Source: Chengkuizengella marina | Lineage (GTDB): Bacteria > Bacillota > Bacilli > Paenibacillales > KCTC-33759 | Length of the DNA: 55,466 nucleotides | Assembly (NCBI RefSeq): GCF_009910845.1 | Contig: NZ_SIJB01000020.1 | Location: 1-55,466 of the forward strand | Direction: 5' to 3' | The notes under the pieces: generated by a model | What the model saw: only the letters and a program-made list of their open reading frames with translations | Database searches by the model: none | Told to the model about the DNA's origin: nothing | In this document: one piece after another, positions 43,199-52,383 of the stretch | Position numbering within the stretch: the first letter of the stretch is position 1 | Layout: the number at the start of each line of letters is the position of its first letter | Made by a program: the position numbers and the translations under genes

Positions 43199-43621
43199 AT
43201 GGATGTATTGTACACAGCGACTGTAACTGCTACAGAAGGAAGAGATGGAAAGGTTGTTTCAGATGATGGTGTTTTAAATATACCGTTAACAGCTCCTAAA
43301 GAGTTAGGAGGTTCAGGGGGACATGCTACAAATCCAGAGCAATTATTTGCCGCTGGTTATGCAGCCTGTTTTGATAGTGCATTAAAAGTAGTGCTTAGGA
43401 AGAAAGAAGTGGAAGTTAAATCAACTGCAGTGACTGGAAAAGTTTCAATCGGCAAGGATCCAGATGATGGGGGATTCAAATTAGCAGTAGAATTACTAGT
43501 GAAAATTGAAGGTATTGACCAAGCAAGTGCATTGGAGTTCGTTAAGGCTGCTCATCAAGTCTGTCCATATTCTAAAGCAACGAGAGGTAATATAGAAGTA
43601 AAACTATTATTAGCACAATAA
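43199..43621 (+). CDS. Organic hydroperoxide resistance protein (Ohr)
   Basis: A 140-residue Ohr-type thiol peroxidase that reduces organic hydroperoxides using a Cys pair: Cys57 in GYAACFDSAL and Cys122 in HQVCPYSKAT. The FAAGYAACFDSA and KAAHQVCPYSKATRGN blocks separate it from OsmC. ATG 43199 lies 7 bases behind TTGGAGG; a longer frame from 43157 has no ribosome site. No ohrR regulator gene lies next to it, and I see no clear OhrR operator. Confidence 0.92.
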   Translation: MDVLYTATVTATEGRDGKVVSDDGVLNIPLTAPKELGGSGGHATNPEQLFAAGYAACFDSALKVVLRKKEVEVKSTAVTGKVSIGKDPDDGGFKLAVELLVKIEGIDQASALEFVKAAHQVCPYSKATRGNIEVKLLLAQ

Positions 43622-43698
43622 TGATGTTTTTTCAAAAATCTCAAGGTTTCTTGAACAACCTCTGATAGATATTAATTGTTCATTCAATAAAAGTTTTG

Positions 43699-43724
43699 AA
43701 CTCGTCAATCGGCGAGTTTTCTTT
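43699..43724 (+). terminator. Terminator after ohr
   Basis: AACTCG pairs with CGAGTT around TCAATCGG, followed by TTC and TTT. It lies about 80 bases after the ohr stop. Confidence 0.65.
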
Positions 43725-44250
43725 ATGTTGAATAGTTTAACTATCTATTTGTTTTAAAGCAAAATGGTATGGCAAAGATGTGATTGCTGTATCTACAACA
43801 TTCACTTAAAGGCAATTTTGTTCTAAATGCTGGGAATGCCCATCTTGCCATATTCATTGATCGAGTTATATATGTAATAATAGATTTTAATAATAATAGA
43901 GTTAAATACATAATAGTATAAGAGGTTAAACTAAGTTAGTATATAAATCATGTATGCTCTTTTTTACGCTTGATTAAATGATTATCTATGTAATATACTA
44001 ACTAAACATGAATTAAGGTTGGTATAATAGTAGTTTTTTATATAGTTAATTAATTAAGTAAGAGCGGGGATATTCATGAGGGTAGAAAAGGTGCTTAATG
44101 AAGATGGGAAAATGACTGAATACATATTAACATCTTATTGAACTAAAGAGTGCGTTAGTTGAAGAGAAGTTGAAATGATAGAGGGAAATAAAGAATAGAT
44201 ATAAAACATTACATTTTAATACTCAAGTGTAAAGTGGAGGTGTAGGACCA
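43725..44250. other. Gap without a supported gene
   Basis: A 21-codon frame at 44077-44142 (MRVEKVLNEDGKMTEYILTSY) follows GCGGGG and stops; it may be the scrap of a larger gene. A long imperfect inverted match (ATGGTATGGCAAAGATG with CATCTTGCCATATTCAT, about 43766-43855) is the only other structure. The rest appears empty. Confidence 0.4.
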
Positions 44251-45021
44251 GTGAATAAACAATTAGAAGTGAAGTTAAAAAAAATAGTAGGTCAAATACA
44301 TAGAGTTAATGTACTTGATGAACAAGGCTGTACTTCAGAAGTACGTCAAATAATTACAGATAATGGATCCTATTTATTAAAAAGTTCGTTTGAGGAAAAA
44401 TACCGAGAGTGGTTAATAAATGAAGCTCAGGTATTAGAAAAGCTAAATAATAGTAACCAAATTCCAGTCCCTATATACTATGGAATAATTGAGGAAAGAG
44501 ATAGTTCTCATTTAATTATGTCGTTTGAGAATGGAATTACACTATCTTCTGCTTTAAAGAAAGCGAAAAATAAAACAGAAAAGAAATCCTTAATTAGGAG
44601 CTTTGGTCATCTACTTTATTGTCTTCATGAAACAAATATAATTGAATCACTAAATCGTAAAAATGATTGGTTAGTTGAGCAGTTGATAAAGGCTGAGAAT
44701 TATGTGGAAAGTGGACAAACAGAGGGTAGCTTAGAACTGTTGCAGCAATTAAAATTGAATAAACCTCTATCATTAGAGCAAACGATGATTCATGGAGATT
44801 GTACAACTGATAATGTACTCGTATTAGATGGTGAAGTCAGATTATTTATTGATGTAGCTGGAATGACGGTTGGGGACCCTCGATATGATGAATCCTTAGC
44901 GATTAGTAGCTTTGTGAATAATGAAGAATACAAAAGTGCTTTTTATGAGGGTTATAAACGTTATAAGGTATCGAATGAAGAGTTTCAATATTTTGATGAG
45001 GGGTTATATGAATTTTTCTAG
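44251..45021 (+). CDS. Aminoglycoside phosphotransferase-family kinase
   Basis: A 256-residue APH/choline-kinase-fold protein. The catalytic loop HGDCTTDNVLV (181-191) and metal motif DVAGMTVGDPRYDESLA (201-217) are intact, and YLLKSSFEEKYREWLINEAQ holds the ATP Lys and helix C Glu. The substrate may be an aminoglycoside or a small metabolite, so resistance cannot be claimed. The stop is followed 15 bases later by an IS200/IS605-like hairpin, and the tail is a little short, so the 3' end may have been altered by insertion. Confidence 0.8.
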   Translation: MNKQLEVKLKKIVGQIHRVNVLDEQGCTSEVRQIITDNGSYLLKSSFEEKYREWLINEAQVLEKLNNSNQIPVPIYYGIIEERDSSHLIMSFENGITLSSALKKAKNKTEKKSLIRSFGHLLYCLHETNIIESLNRKNDWLVEQLIKAENYVESGQTEGSLELLQQLKLNKPLSLEQTMIHGDCTTDNVLVLDGEVRLFIDVAGMTVGDPRYDESLAISSFVNNEEYKSAFYEGYKRYKVSNEEFQYFDEGLYEFF

Positions 45022-45036
45022 GTTTCTGTACTTAGG

Positions 45037-45076
45037 AATCCCCCACTCTAAACGCAAAGTGTTAAGTGGTGGGATT
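45037..45076. mobile_element. IS200/IS605-type end hairpin (relic)
   Basis: AATCCCCCACT (45037-45047) and AGTGGTGGGATT (45065-45076) form an imperfect stem with a bulged T around a loop. The form GAATCCCCCACT...AGTGGTGGG is typical of subterminal hairpins recognised by TnpA/TnpB-type elements. No transposase gene is nearby, so this is a relic or a non-autonomous copy. Confidence 0.55.
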
Positions 45077-45167
45077 GTTCAACACATATTCATTTTTACA
45101 AAATAAAAAAATATGGTACGATAATATAAGGCTTTTTATATGTTGATTGGAACTTGGAGGAGTTAAG

Positions 45168-46322
45168 TTGCAGAAAAAGATTGGTATCATCATGGTTTTA
45201 CTGATTACGACTTTTATTGGCTTTGCTATTATTATCCCAGTACTACCCAAAATAGAAATAGTGACTGTGTTTCACATGAATATGATGTTGGCCCTATATT
45301 CTGCGGTTTCTTTTATTATGTCTCCAATTTGGGGAAAACTCTCTGACCGTTGGGGTCGAAGGCCGATCATTTTAATTGGAATTCTAGGATTCAGTATAAG
45401 TTTTTTTATTTTTGCACTTTCGATAGAAAGTTTATGGTTAATGTACATATCTAGAATATTGGGCGGATTCTTTTCTGGTGCTGTAACCTCATGTGCAGTA
45501 GCGTATGTAGCGGATATTACAACAAATGAAAAACGGACAAAAGCAATGGGACTCGTTGGGATGTCCATTGGTCTTGGTTTTATATTTGGACCTGCTATCG
45601 GGGGATTATTAAGTACAATTAGCACGCAAACGCCATTTTTTGTTTCTTCCGGTCTTGCCTTTATAACTTTTATCTTTGTGTTGCTTTATCTGACAGAATC
45701 CTTATCTAAAGAGCAAAGGATGAATAAAGCAAAAGAAAAGGTTTCACGTTGGTCAGCATTTACAGGTCCGATGAAATATTTATACATTATGTCCTTTCTT
45801 GTAACGTTTACTTTAGCTGGGCTTGAGGGAACTTTAATCTATTATGTGGATCTTAGATTTGATGCAACGTCTGAAAAGATTGGCATTATGTTTTTGATAA
45901 GTGGAATTGTTGGAGCTCTGATTCAAGGTGGAGTAATACGTAGATATGTTAAACCAGGTTCTGAATCTAAATTTATACAATTTGGATTATTACTATCAGC
46001 ACTTGGTTTTATATTATTGCTTTTTTCAAAAGATTTATGGACAGCCTCTTTATATTTATCTGTTTTTGCTGCAGGTAACGCTTTTATTAGGCCTTGTGTC
46101 ATCTCTTTAATTACTCAAAAAACAAAAGTAGGTCAGGGGGTTGCAACAGGTTTAAATTCTTCTATGGATAGTTTAGGTAGAATAGCAGGACCCCTTTTTG
46201 CTTCGGCTTTATTCGCAATAAACGTAACTTTACCTTTTATTATAGGAGCAGTTATAAGTGTTGCCGCAATTCAACTTGTAATAACTTACAAAAAAGTAGA
46301 AATGAATACTGAGCCTGCCTAA
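45168..46322 (+). CDS. MFS multidrug-type efflux transporter
   Basis: About 384 residues and 12 membrane segments, in the DHA1 class of drug:H+ antiporters. The motif GKLSDRWGRRPII between helices 2 and 3 is the family signature A, and LGFIFGPAIGGLLS matches motif C of drug exporters. TTG 45168 behind TTGGAGGAG is the start; in-frame codons upstream include the ribosome site. Its substrates are unknown. It follows the APH-like gene after 146 bases. Confidence 0.9.
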   Translation: MQKKIGIIMVLLITTFIGFAIIIPVLPKIEIVTVFHMNMMLALYSAVSFIMSPIWGKLSDRWGRRPIILIGILGFSISFFIFALSIESLWLMYISRILGGFFSGAVTSCAVAYVADITTNEKRTKAMGLVGMSIGLGFIFGPAIGGLLSTISTQTPFFVSSGLAFITFIFVLLYLTESLSKEQRMNKAKEKVSRWSAFTGPMKYLYIMSFLVTFTLAGLEGTLIYYVDLRFDATSEKIGIMFLISGIVGALIQGGVIRRYVKPGSESKFIQFGLLLSALGFILLLFSKDLWTASLYLSVFAAGNAFIRPCVISLITQKTKVGQGVATGLNSSMDSLGRIAGPLFASALFAINVTLPFIIGAVISVAAIQLVITYKKVEMNTEPA

Positions 46323-46340
46323 ATTAATATTCAACCAGAA

Positions 46341-46373
46341 AGAAGCTATCCAATAAGATAGCTTCTTTTTTTA
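46341..46373 (+). terminator. Terminator between the MFS gene and the TetR gene
   Basis: AGAAGCTATC pairs with GATAGCTTCT around CAATAA, followed by seven T. The convergent TetR operon ends 16 bases later. Confidence 0.9.
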
Positions 46374-46388
46374 CCTTATAAAACTGAA

Positions 46389-47069
46389 TTAAGAGCTTTC
46401 ATCCTCTTTTGGGGTATTACTTATACCATACATAATAAAGTGTATCGTATGATCTATTTCTTTTTCATCATCCCACTTCAAATCAGGAAGAATAAAATAT
46501 CTTACTAACAAATGTCCCATGATTGTGGTTACTGTAAATCGAACGACGGATGGAGGGGGGACTGATATAATTTCTCCTTTACTTTGAAAATGTTCTACAA
46601 TTTTATAAAGTTTCGTATAGACGTTTGAAGCTACATATTTAACAAATAAAGCTTGTAAATCAGGTTGAAAGGGAATTTCTTGTAGTAGTATTTTTATTAT
46701 AGAAGTATTTTTTTTAATAAACTGAATTCGATTGCTCATTAATTCTCTTAAAAAATGCTCATATGAGTGGTGTGAACTAGCTAAGAGTTTTTCAACATCT
46801 CGTAATATGAATGGAGCTACAAGTTTTGTCATCATTGGTGCGACAATCGAAATCAATAATTCTTTCTTCGTTTTATAATGGCGAAAAATCGTTCCCTCAG
46901 CTACACCTGCTTTCTTCGCTATTTCATTTGTAGAGGAAGCGGAATATCCTTTCTTAGCAAAAATTTCAATGGCTGCAGTAATAATTTTCATTTGTTTATC
47001 TGTTTTCTTTTCATCTTCATCGTTGATTTTTAGTAGTTCTTCGATCCATTGTTCCATTGATTCTGACAC
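46389..47069 (-). CDS. TetR-family repressor
   Basis: A 226-residue TetR-type regulator: HTH at about 25-70 (AAIEIFAKKGYSASSTNEIA, then KKAGVAEGTIFRHYKTKKEL), followed by an all-helical ligand domain. It is the third gene of an operon after the ABC-2 ATPase and permease, and a palindrome at 48924-48937 in front of that operon is a good candidate operator. It probably represses the exporter until a drug or lipid ligand binds. CAAGGGAGG lies 10 bases before ATG 47069. Confidence 0.9.
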   Translation of the reverse strand: MSESMEQWIEELLKINDEDEKKTDKQMKIITAAIEIFAKKGYSASSTNEIAKKAGVAEGTIFRHYKTKKELLISIVAPMMTKLVAPFILRDVEKLLASSHHSYEHFLRELMSNRIQFIKKNTSIIKILLQEIPFQPDLQALFVKYVASNVYTKLYKIVEHFQSKGEIISVPPPSVVRFTVTTIMGHLLVRYFILPDLKWDDEKEIDHTIHFIMYGISNTPKEDESS

Positions 47070-47144
47070 GAAGCTTCCTCCCTTGTATTATAATTTTTTT
47101 AACTGACTATACATTATTTAATTTTGTTCACTTTTTGGAGTATT

Positions 47145-48170
47145 TCATATCTTTCTATATTTTTTTAGAACAAAAATGTTGGTAATCATAATAGTGATAG
47201 AAAATCCTACGAGCACATAAACATCAATTGCGATTTCACTCCATCCACTTCCGCGTACCATAATTTCTCTCAGGGCATCTGTACCGTAAGATAATGGCAT
47301 CAAAACACTTAACCACTGCAACCATTCTGACATGCTTTCCAAATTGAAAAGTCCACACAAAAATACTTGTGGTACAATCACAAGTGGGATAAATTGCACC
47401 ATTTGAAACTCATTATTTGCAAATGCAGATAATAAAGTGCCTAATGTGAGTGCAGTTAAGGCTAATAACAAAGTGACTAATAAAACAAACCAAATGGACC
47501 CCATCATTAGCATATCAAGTACTTGAATGGAAAACCAGGCAATGAGTGCCGCTTGAATAACAGAAAATATTCCAAATCCAATTACATATCCTATTACAAG
47601 TTCCCATCGTTTCACAGGTGTTGCCAATAAACGTTCTAATGTGCCTGTTGTTCGTTCCCTTAAAAATGAAATACCCGATGTAAGAAATACGAAGAAAAAT
47701 GCAAAAACTCCAATCAATACCGGACCAAAAGAGTCAAATGCTGTCATGTCTTCAGAACCGTGTAAGTAAGTGATAGAAGCTTGTAAAGAATTTGATGTTG
47801 GAGAAATTTCGTTGGCTATATTTTGAACGATCATTAACACAGATTTGTTGGCAGAAGGATCACTGCCTTCTAGCATAATTTCAGGTCCTATGGATGTCCA
47901 AGTTAATATAGCATCTATTTCTCTCTTAGATAAGACAACCTCGGCGTCTGAATAAGTATAGTATAATAATTCCACATCCTCCTCTTTTAAAAGGATGGAT
48001 ACTTGTTCTGGTACATCTACTAGAGCGATGGTAGGTTCATATTGATCAGTATGAAAAACTTGTGACATTAACCATAATATAAACATAGGGGCAATTAAGA
48101 TCATGGCTAATGTTCTTTTGTCATTCATGAATTGTTTTATTATACGTAATACAAGAGCTCGTATCCTCAT
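47145..48170 (-). CDS. ABC-2 type exporter permease
   Basis: A 341-residue membrane protein with one N-terminal helix, a large extracytoplasmic loop (about 40-160) and five more helices. The block SFLRERTTGTLERLLATPVK (167-186) is the ABC-2 signature of YhgE/YadH-type exporters. The ATPase gene overlaps its start by 4 bases, so the two form one transporter, probably for drugs or lipids. A TetR gene follows. Confidence 0.88.
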   Translation of the reverse strand: MRIRALVLRIIKQFMNDKRTLAMILIAPMFILWLMSQVFHTDQYEPTIALVDVPEQVSILLKEEDVELLYYTYSDAEVVLSKREIDAILTWTSIGPEIMLEGSDPSANKSVLMIVQNIANEISPTSNSLQASITYLHGSEDMTAFDSFGPVLIGVFAFFFVFLTSGISFLRERTTGTLERLLATPVKRWELVIGYVIGFGIFSVIQAALIAWFSIQVLDMLMMGSIWFVLLVTLLLALTALTLGTLLSAFANNEFQMVQFIPLVIVPQVFLCGLFNLESMSEWLQWLSVLMPLSYGTDALREIMVRGSGWSEIAIDVYVLVGFSITIMITNIFVLKKYRKI

Positions 48171-48892
48171 GCTTTAACCCCCCCATAATAAAGAAAGGCT
48201 TCTTCAATACTTTTTGTTTCGGTATTTTCTAATAACTTATTTGGTGTATCAAAAGCGATAATTCTTCCATTGCGAAGCATAGCTAATTGATGACATTTTT
48301 CAGCTTCATCCATAACATGTGTAGTTACGATAATCGTTGTTCCTTGATTACTTAATATCTCAAGTTCAGACCATATGGATTGACGCAACACTGGATCAAT
48401 GCCTACAGTAGGTTCATCTAGCAATAAAATTTCTGGTTGATGCACCAAAGCTATAGCTAAAGATAAACGCCGTTTCATCCCACCTGAGTATTTGCTTACT
48501 TTTTTTCTTAAATCAGCAGTTAAGTCCACTAGCTCTATGACTTCATAGATTCTTTGCTTCTTAATTTTTCCTTTTAAACCATACAGTTGTGCGAAAAAAT
48601 CTAAATTATCATAGGCAGACAATTCATTGTACAAAGCATCCGATTGAGCCATATACCCGATTCGATGAATTATATCTAATGAAGGCATTTTTTTGGATAA
48701 AACGTAAATATGTCCTTGATCAGATGTATCCATACCGGCAATTTGCTTGATTAGAGTTGTTTTTCCTGCACCTGATGGACCTAATAGTCCTGTAATCTTA
48801 GCACATGGAATGTCTAAAGTTATTTCATTAAGGATCGTTTTTTTGTTGAACTTTTTAGTAAGCTGTTCTATTTGGATACAAGATTCAGTCAT
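48167..48892 (-). CDS. ABC exporter ATPase
   Basis: A 241-residue ATPase: Walker A GPSGAGKTT (38-46), signature YSGGMKRR (135-142), Walker B ILLLDE (155-160), and an H-loop in VTTHVMDEAE. It resembles the DrrA/CcmA-type subunits of ABC-2 exporters. It is the first gene of the three-gene operon. GAGGGATGG lies before ATG 48892. Confidence 0.93.
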   Translation of the reverse strand: MTESCIQIEQLTKKFNKKTILNEITLDIPCAKITGLLGPSGAGKTTLIKQIAGMDTSDQGHIYVLSKKMPSLDIIHRIGYMAQSDALYNELSAYDNLDFFAQLYGLKGKIKKQRIYEVIELVDLTADLRKKVSKYSGGMKRRLSLAIALVHQPEILLLDEPTVGIDPVLRQSIWSELEILSNQGTTIIVTTHVMDEAEKCHQLAMLRNGRIIAFDTPNKLLENTETKSIEEAFLYYGGVKA

Positions 48893-48923
48893 TTAACCAT
48901 CCCTCCCTAATTATTATAAAAAG

Positions 48924-48937
48924 TGAGTAATCACTCA
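48924..48937. promoter_or_regulatory. Putative TetR operator and promoter of the exporter operon
   Basis: TGAGT (48924-48928) and ACTCA (48933-48937) form a palindrome separated by AATC. On the - strand a TATAAT lies immediately downstream of it and a TTACAA/TACAAT -35 candidate just upstream, so a bound repressor would block polymerase. The TetR gene is in the same operon, which suggests autoregulation. Confidence 0.7.
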
Positions 48938-48980
48938 TTGTAAGTATATACTTTTTGGATTTATTTGTAAATAAGAAATC

Positions 48981-50208
48981 ATGTCTCGAGAAAATGAGTA
49001 ACATCAAGAAATGACATTAGTACAATTAGAAGAATTATCTAAAGTTGACAAGGCTAGCATATCACGAATTAATCGGGACAAATTAAACGTCCAACATGGG
49101 AAACTATTAAAAAATTAGGTTTTGTACTAAACATTTCATATGAAGAAATGATTGAACAATATATAGGGATTGAAGATAGAGCCGATGTTTTATTTACTAT
49201 TCTTAATGAAAGTGTAGAAAAAAATAATCTTTCTATTATCACTAAAGTCGCTATGAAAGCCCTTCAATCTCCTGTAGAAGATAGTTTAGAATTAGTAGAG
49301 AAGTTTTATGATAAAATAGATCATATTAATAATCCTTCTATTAGGTTAACTCTCTATAAAGTGATGATAGAATATTCACGAGCACACGGAATCATGCCTT
49401 ATCTTGCTAAGGGTATGTTGCAATCCTATCTTATTGGGGTGATGTATTATAAATTTTCGGTTCATGCTTATAACCTGTGTTTATTTAAAGATAGCGTAGA
49501 TATGGGCATAAATGCATTGAATGAAACGATTACGGAAACTAGAATGAGGGCAAATACTATTTTTGCTATATGTAATAGTTATTACGAACGAGATGATTTT
49601 TCCAAACTTCGTTCGACGTATGAATCGGGCAAAGGTATTTTGTTTTTTAAGGAATTCCTTACGAGTGAAGAGCAGTTCTTAGAAAATTATGAACAAACAA
49701 AAGAATACTTAGAAAAATATAAGGAATTTTCACTTCCCGAAGTGGAAGACAATGTAAAAGGAATTCTGCGAATGGAAATCAACTTCTAGCTATTTCATTA
49801 CTCCAAGAGAATTTACCTCATAGTGGGGATAATACCTTACTACATGATGTGAACCAATTAATCAACCTATACATGCATTCGAAAAATATATCAGCAATTG
49901 AAGAACTTATTCAACTGGAAGAAAGACTGTTATCTATTACATATGTTACACCATTTAAAAAGGCTGAGTTAGCCCGCTATTTCAGACTTAAAGGAGATTA
50001 TTATATACATACAAAAAGAGTAGAAGAAGGAATAAATTTCTATTTAGAAGCGGCGAAGCGATATGGCAAGGTTGACCTAATTGCTAGAGAAAGCGAATGT
50101 TTAAAGTTCATTATGGATTTATATACTAATAACAAAGAGATGATCGACGTCTCAACTATTGAGAAACTAGGCAACAATCTTGATTACAAAGTGAATACCT
50201 CAGAATAA
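48981..50208 (+). pseudogene. Broken second copy of the RRNPP-type regulator
   Basis: The parts match the regulator at 5491. An HTH scrap reads EMTLVQLEELSKVDKASISR, then a one-base deletion near 49075 is needed to continue with GQIKRPTWETIKKLGFVLN. A TPR part (frame 49148-49789) and a last TPR part (frame 49849-50208) follow, with a further shift and small deletion near 49765. An in-frame stop also lies near 48996. Inside the TPR part, two blocks are in swapped order relative to the first copy. An intact pheromone-like gene follows 16 bases later. Function as a receptor is doubtful. Confidence 0.85.
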
Positions 50209-50224
50209 GAAGGGGGGATAAAAA

Positions 50225-50344
50225 ATGAAAAAAATAAGAATGATTAAGTTCTTACTTCTCGTTACTCTTCTTGCAACAGGTACGTTACCTATTGAATTTA
50301 TTGAAATAACACCAACATTAAACGGTTATGATCCAGGTTGGTAA
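50225..50344 (+). CDS. Exported signalling peptide precursor of the second cassette
   Basis: Thirty-nine residues behind AAGGGGGG (50210-50217): MKKIRMIKFLLLVTLLATG forms the export signal, and the end is EITPTLNGYDPGW. The layout, position after the receptor gene, and final Gly-Trp match the peptide at 6776. The receptor copy is broken while this frame is intact, so the peptide may still act on the other receptor. Mature form: probably within the last 5-10 residues, unproven. Confidence 0.75.
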   Translation: MKKIRMIKFLLLVTLLATGTLPIEFIEITPTLNGYDPGW

Positions 50345-50383
50345 TAACGTAAGAAGGACAATGCGAAAGCACACATAGAGAAG

Positions 50384-50411
50384 GAACGTTAAAAGCGTTC
50401 TTTTCTTTTTT
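50384..50411 (+). terminator. Terminator of the second cassette
   Basis: GAACG (50384-50388) pairs with CGTTC (50396-50400) around TTAAAAG, followed by TTTTCTTTTTT. Confidence 0.7.
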
Positions 50412-50921
50412 ATTTTTTTTAGTTAATCAAGATAAATAATCTGTGTTTTAAAAAAATTTGAATAAATTTGATGTTACAAACTTCACTTTCCGTAGGCTTA
50501 ATTCAAAAAGAGAGGCAGTTTCAATTAATAAAATTGAGTAAATACATTTATTTACGGTAAAATAAATGTGTTTTTTTGATTAATAATGCATAATATCTTA
50601 TAGACAGTTAATTTTTTAAAATTCATTGAAATGATTATAAAATATTAAGTACGGTTTTAAATATTCTTCTTATATCAAACCTACTAATTTATTAATTTAG
50701 TAAGAAGGTAATACAAATGAGGTACTATTGTCCATAAAATATAGTTAAATTATCCCATAATAGTATTAAATTTATTTACATGTTAAGGAAAATAATACTA
50801 GACAAAATATTACAAAAGATATAGAATAAATACTATAATTATACATATTACGACAAATTAACCCATTTGTTAACTAGCGCTGTTTTCAATATATTTTTAT
50901 TAAATTAGGAGGTATTTAATC
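50412..50921. other. Gap upstream of the metalloprotease gene
   Basis: AT-rich DNA with no supported ORF. A TATAAT-like string near 50836 and TAACTAGCGC near 50871 lead into the metalloprotease ribosome site at 50910. I see no other structure. Confidence 0.4.
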
Positions 50922-51557
50922 TTGTCTAAAAAATTAATTGTCTCTCTTTTTTTGTTGTTCTTTGTAATTAGCAGTACAGTATTTGCACATCATCCTTACA
51001 GTCCTAAAAGGCATATAAGCGGTTTTCATGAAAATCAAGTTATTGAGCTTGTGTGTATAGATACATCTGATTCCAGAGTTGGAATGACTAACTCAGCAGC
51101 CGTATCTTTATTTGAAGATGTCCTATATGATAATTCCGGTTATGATGGAATGATTAATGGTGAACTTTACTTTTTGATAGATTCTGGTGATTGCAGTAAA
51201 AAGTCTTCTAGTGATCTATCGTCAATAAATTACAGATTTTATATTGAGGAAGATACAACAGCAGAATGTGGATTAGTAGACGGTAAACAAGTTAATTGTA
51301 TTGATCGTGTAGGCGGAATATATTTACCCGATGGTACATGGCATGCAGATTACGGAATTATAAATTTTAGAGAGTACTCTATTAATACAATTCCTGATGG
51401 GATTATTTATCATGAATTAGGGCATCTGTTAGGAATGATAGATGGATATAGTTCCTGTCCTTCTGGTGGTAGCACAATGCATTATGCTTGTAATTATCCA
51501 TCAAGACCAACTTCGAATGATCTGGAAACTGTAGCTCAAGAAATACTATCTAATTAA
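50922..51557 (+). CDS. Secreted zinc metalloprotease (HExxHxxGxxD)
   Basis: A TTG start behind AGGAGG gives 211 residues. A Sec signal peptide (1-22, ending VFA) precedes a domain with HELGHLLGMID at 164-174: His164, Glu165, His168, Gly171 and Asp174. This is the metzincin-like layout with Asp as third ligand, as in snapalysin-type proteases, and a Met (TMHY) follows. Seven Cys suggest disulfides. It is followed after 12 bases by a second secreted-protein gene, so the two are probably one operon. It stands in accessory DNA; substrate unknown. Confidence 0.78.
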   Translation: MSKKLIVSLFLLFFVISSTVFAHHPYSPKRHISGFHENQVIELVCIDTSDSRVGMTNSAAVSLFEDVLYDNSGYDGMINGELYFLIDSGDCSKKSSSDLSSINYRFYIEEDTTAECGLVDGKQVNCIDRVGGIYLPDGTWHADYGIINFREYSINTIPDGIIYHELGHLLGMIDGYSSCPSGGSTMHYACNYPSRPTSNDLETVAQEILSN

Positions 51558-51569
51558 GGGGGGATAAAT

Positions 51570-52283
51570 ATGCGTAAACATTTGTTATTAACTAGCATTG
51601 TTGTATTAATATTAACTATGACAGCAGGATATGTACTCGGAAATGACAATACTTTGGTTGGAATTAACGAAATTAGCAGTGAGCATAAAAAAAGTAAATT
51701 TAAATCTGGAATTTTGCAAACAACCAATAGAGATAAGTACCTTGTTTGTGTTGAGAATTTTTCACATGATAACAGTAACAACTTAACCTCAGATAAAATG
51801 ATAAAAAAGGTACAACAATCAATAGACAAATTTAAACAAAATCATAAGTTTAAAGGTATATATGAGGGTATTACTCTTGAGGTTATTGCTAATTGTTCAT
51901 TTTCCCCTCATTTAATTGATGAGAACGCAGTACATCCTATATATAGTGGAATATATGAACCAAGAAGAATTGAGCAAGCACCTCAAGAAGCATTAGGTAT
52001 ATTCATTGTTGATGAGGATATTGTAGATAAACATTTTAGGGATGCGCCTACAAGGTGGTCACCTGAAGCATTACTTTGTGAAGAAGGCGAGTGTAATGAA
52101 GTAACTAAAGGAATATATGTAACAAGTAAGGAGTTCAAAGAACTTTCTGGTCAAAAATTAAAAGATGAATTAGCATATGGATTAAGCTTAGAGTCGACAT
52201 TACAACCTATGTCAAAGGAAAAGGAGGACAAATTAAAGGAAAAAAAGGAAAAATTAAAGGAAAGCAAGGAATCTGATAAGTAG
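51570..52283 (+). CDS. Secreted protein of unknown function, partner of the metalloprotease
   Basis: A 237-residue exported protein (signal peptide ending VLGN at about residue 25). A mixed domain follows with a Cys in YLVCVENFSHD, then VIANCSF and a CEEGEC pair. The C-terminus is a Lys/Glu-rich tail (KEKEDKLKEKKEKLKESKES). A ribosome site (AAGGGGGG) lies 7 bases before ATG 51570. Being co-transcribed with the metalloprotease, it may be its inhibitor, chaperone or substrate, but the sequence does not decide. A terminator follows. Confidence 0.65.
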   Translation: MRKHLLLTSIVVLILTMTAGYVLGNDNTLVGINEISSEHKKSKFKSGILQTTNRDKYLVCVENFSHDNSNNLTSDKMIKKVQQSIDKFKQNHKFKGIYEGITLEVIANCSFSPHLIDENAVHPIYSGIYEPRRIEQAPQEALGIFIVDEDIVDKHFRDAPTRWSPEALLCEEGECNEVTKGIYVTSKEFKELSGQKLKDELAYGLSLESTLQPMSKEKEDKLKEKKEKLKESKESDK

Positions 52284-52294
52284 TGATAGTATTG

Positions 52295-52344
52295 GCATTA
52301 AGAAAAATAATGACTCCTAACATTTTTTCTTAATGCTTTTTTTA
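52295..52344 (+). terminator. Terminator of the metalloprotease operon
   Basis: GCATTAAGAAAAA pairs with TTTTTTCTTAATGC around TAATGACTCCTAACA, followed by a T-run. Confidence 0.85.
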
Positions 52345-52383
52345 ATGTTTTCTTATAGCAAATTAAGGAGAGGAGAGGGCTAT

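Noticed and set aside
44251-45021. Calling the APH-like kinase an antibiotic resistance gene
   Set aside because: The catalytic motifs only show the APH/choline-kinase fold. Nothing identifies an aminoglycoside as substrate.
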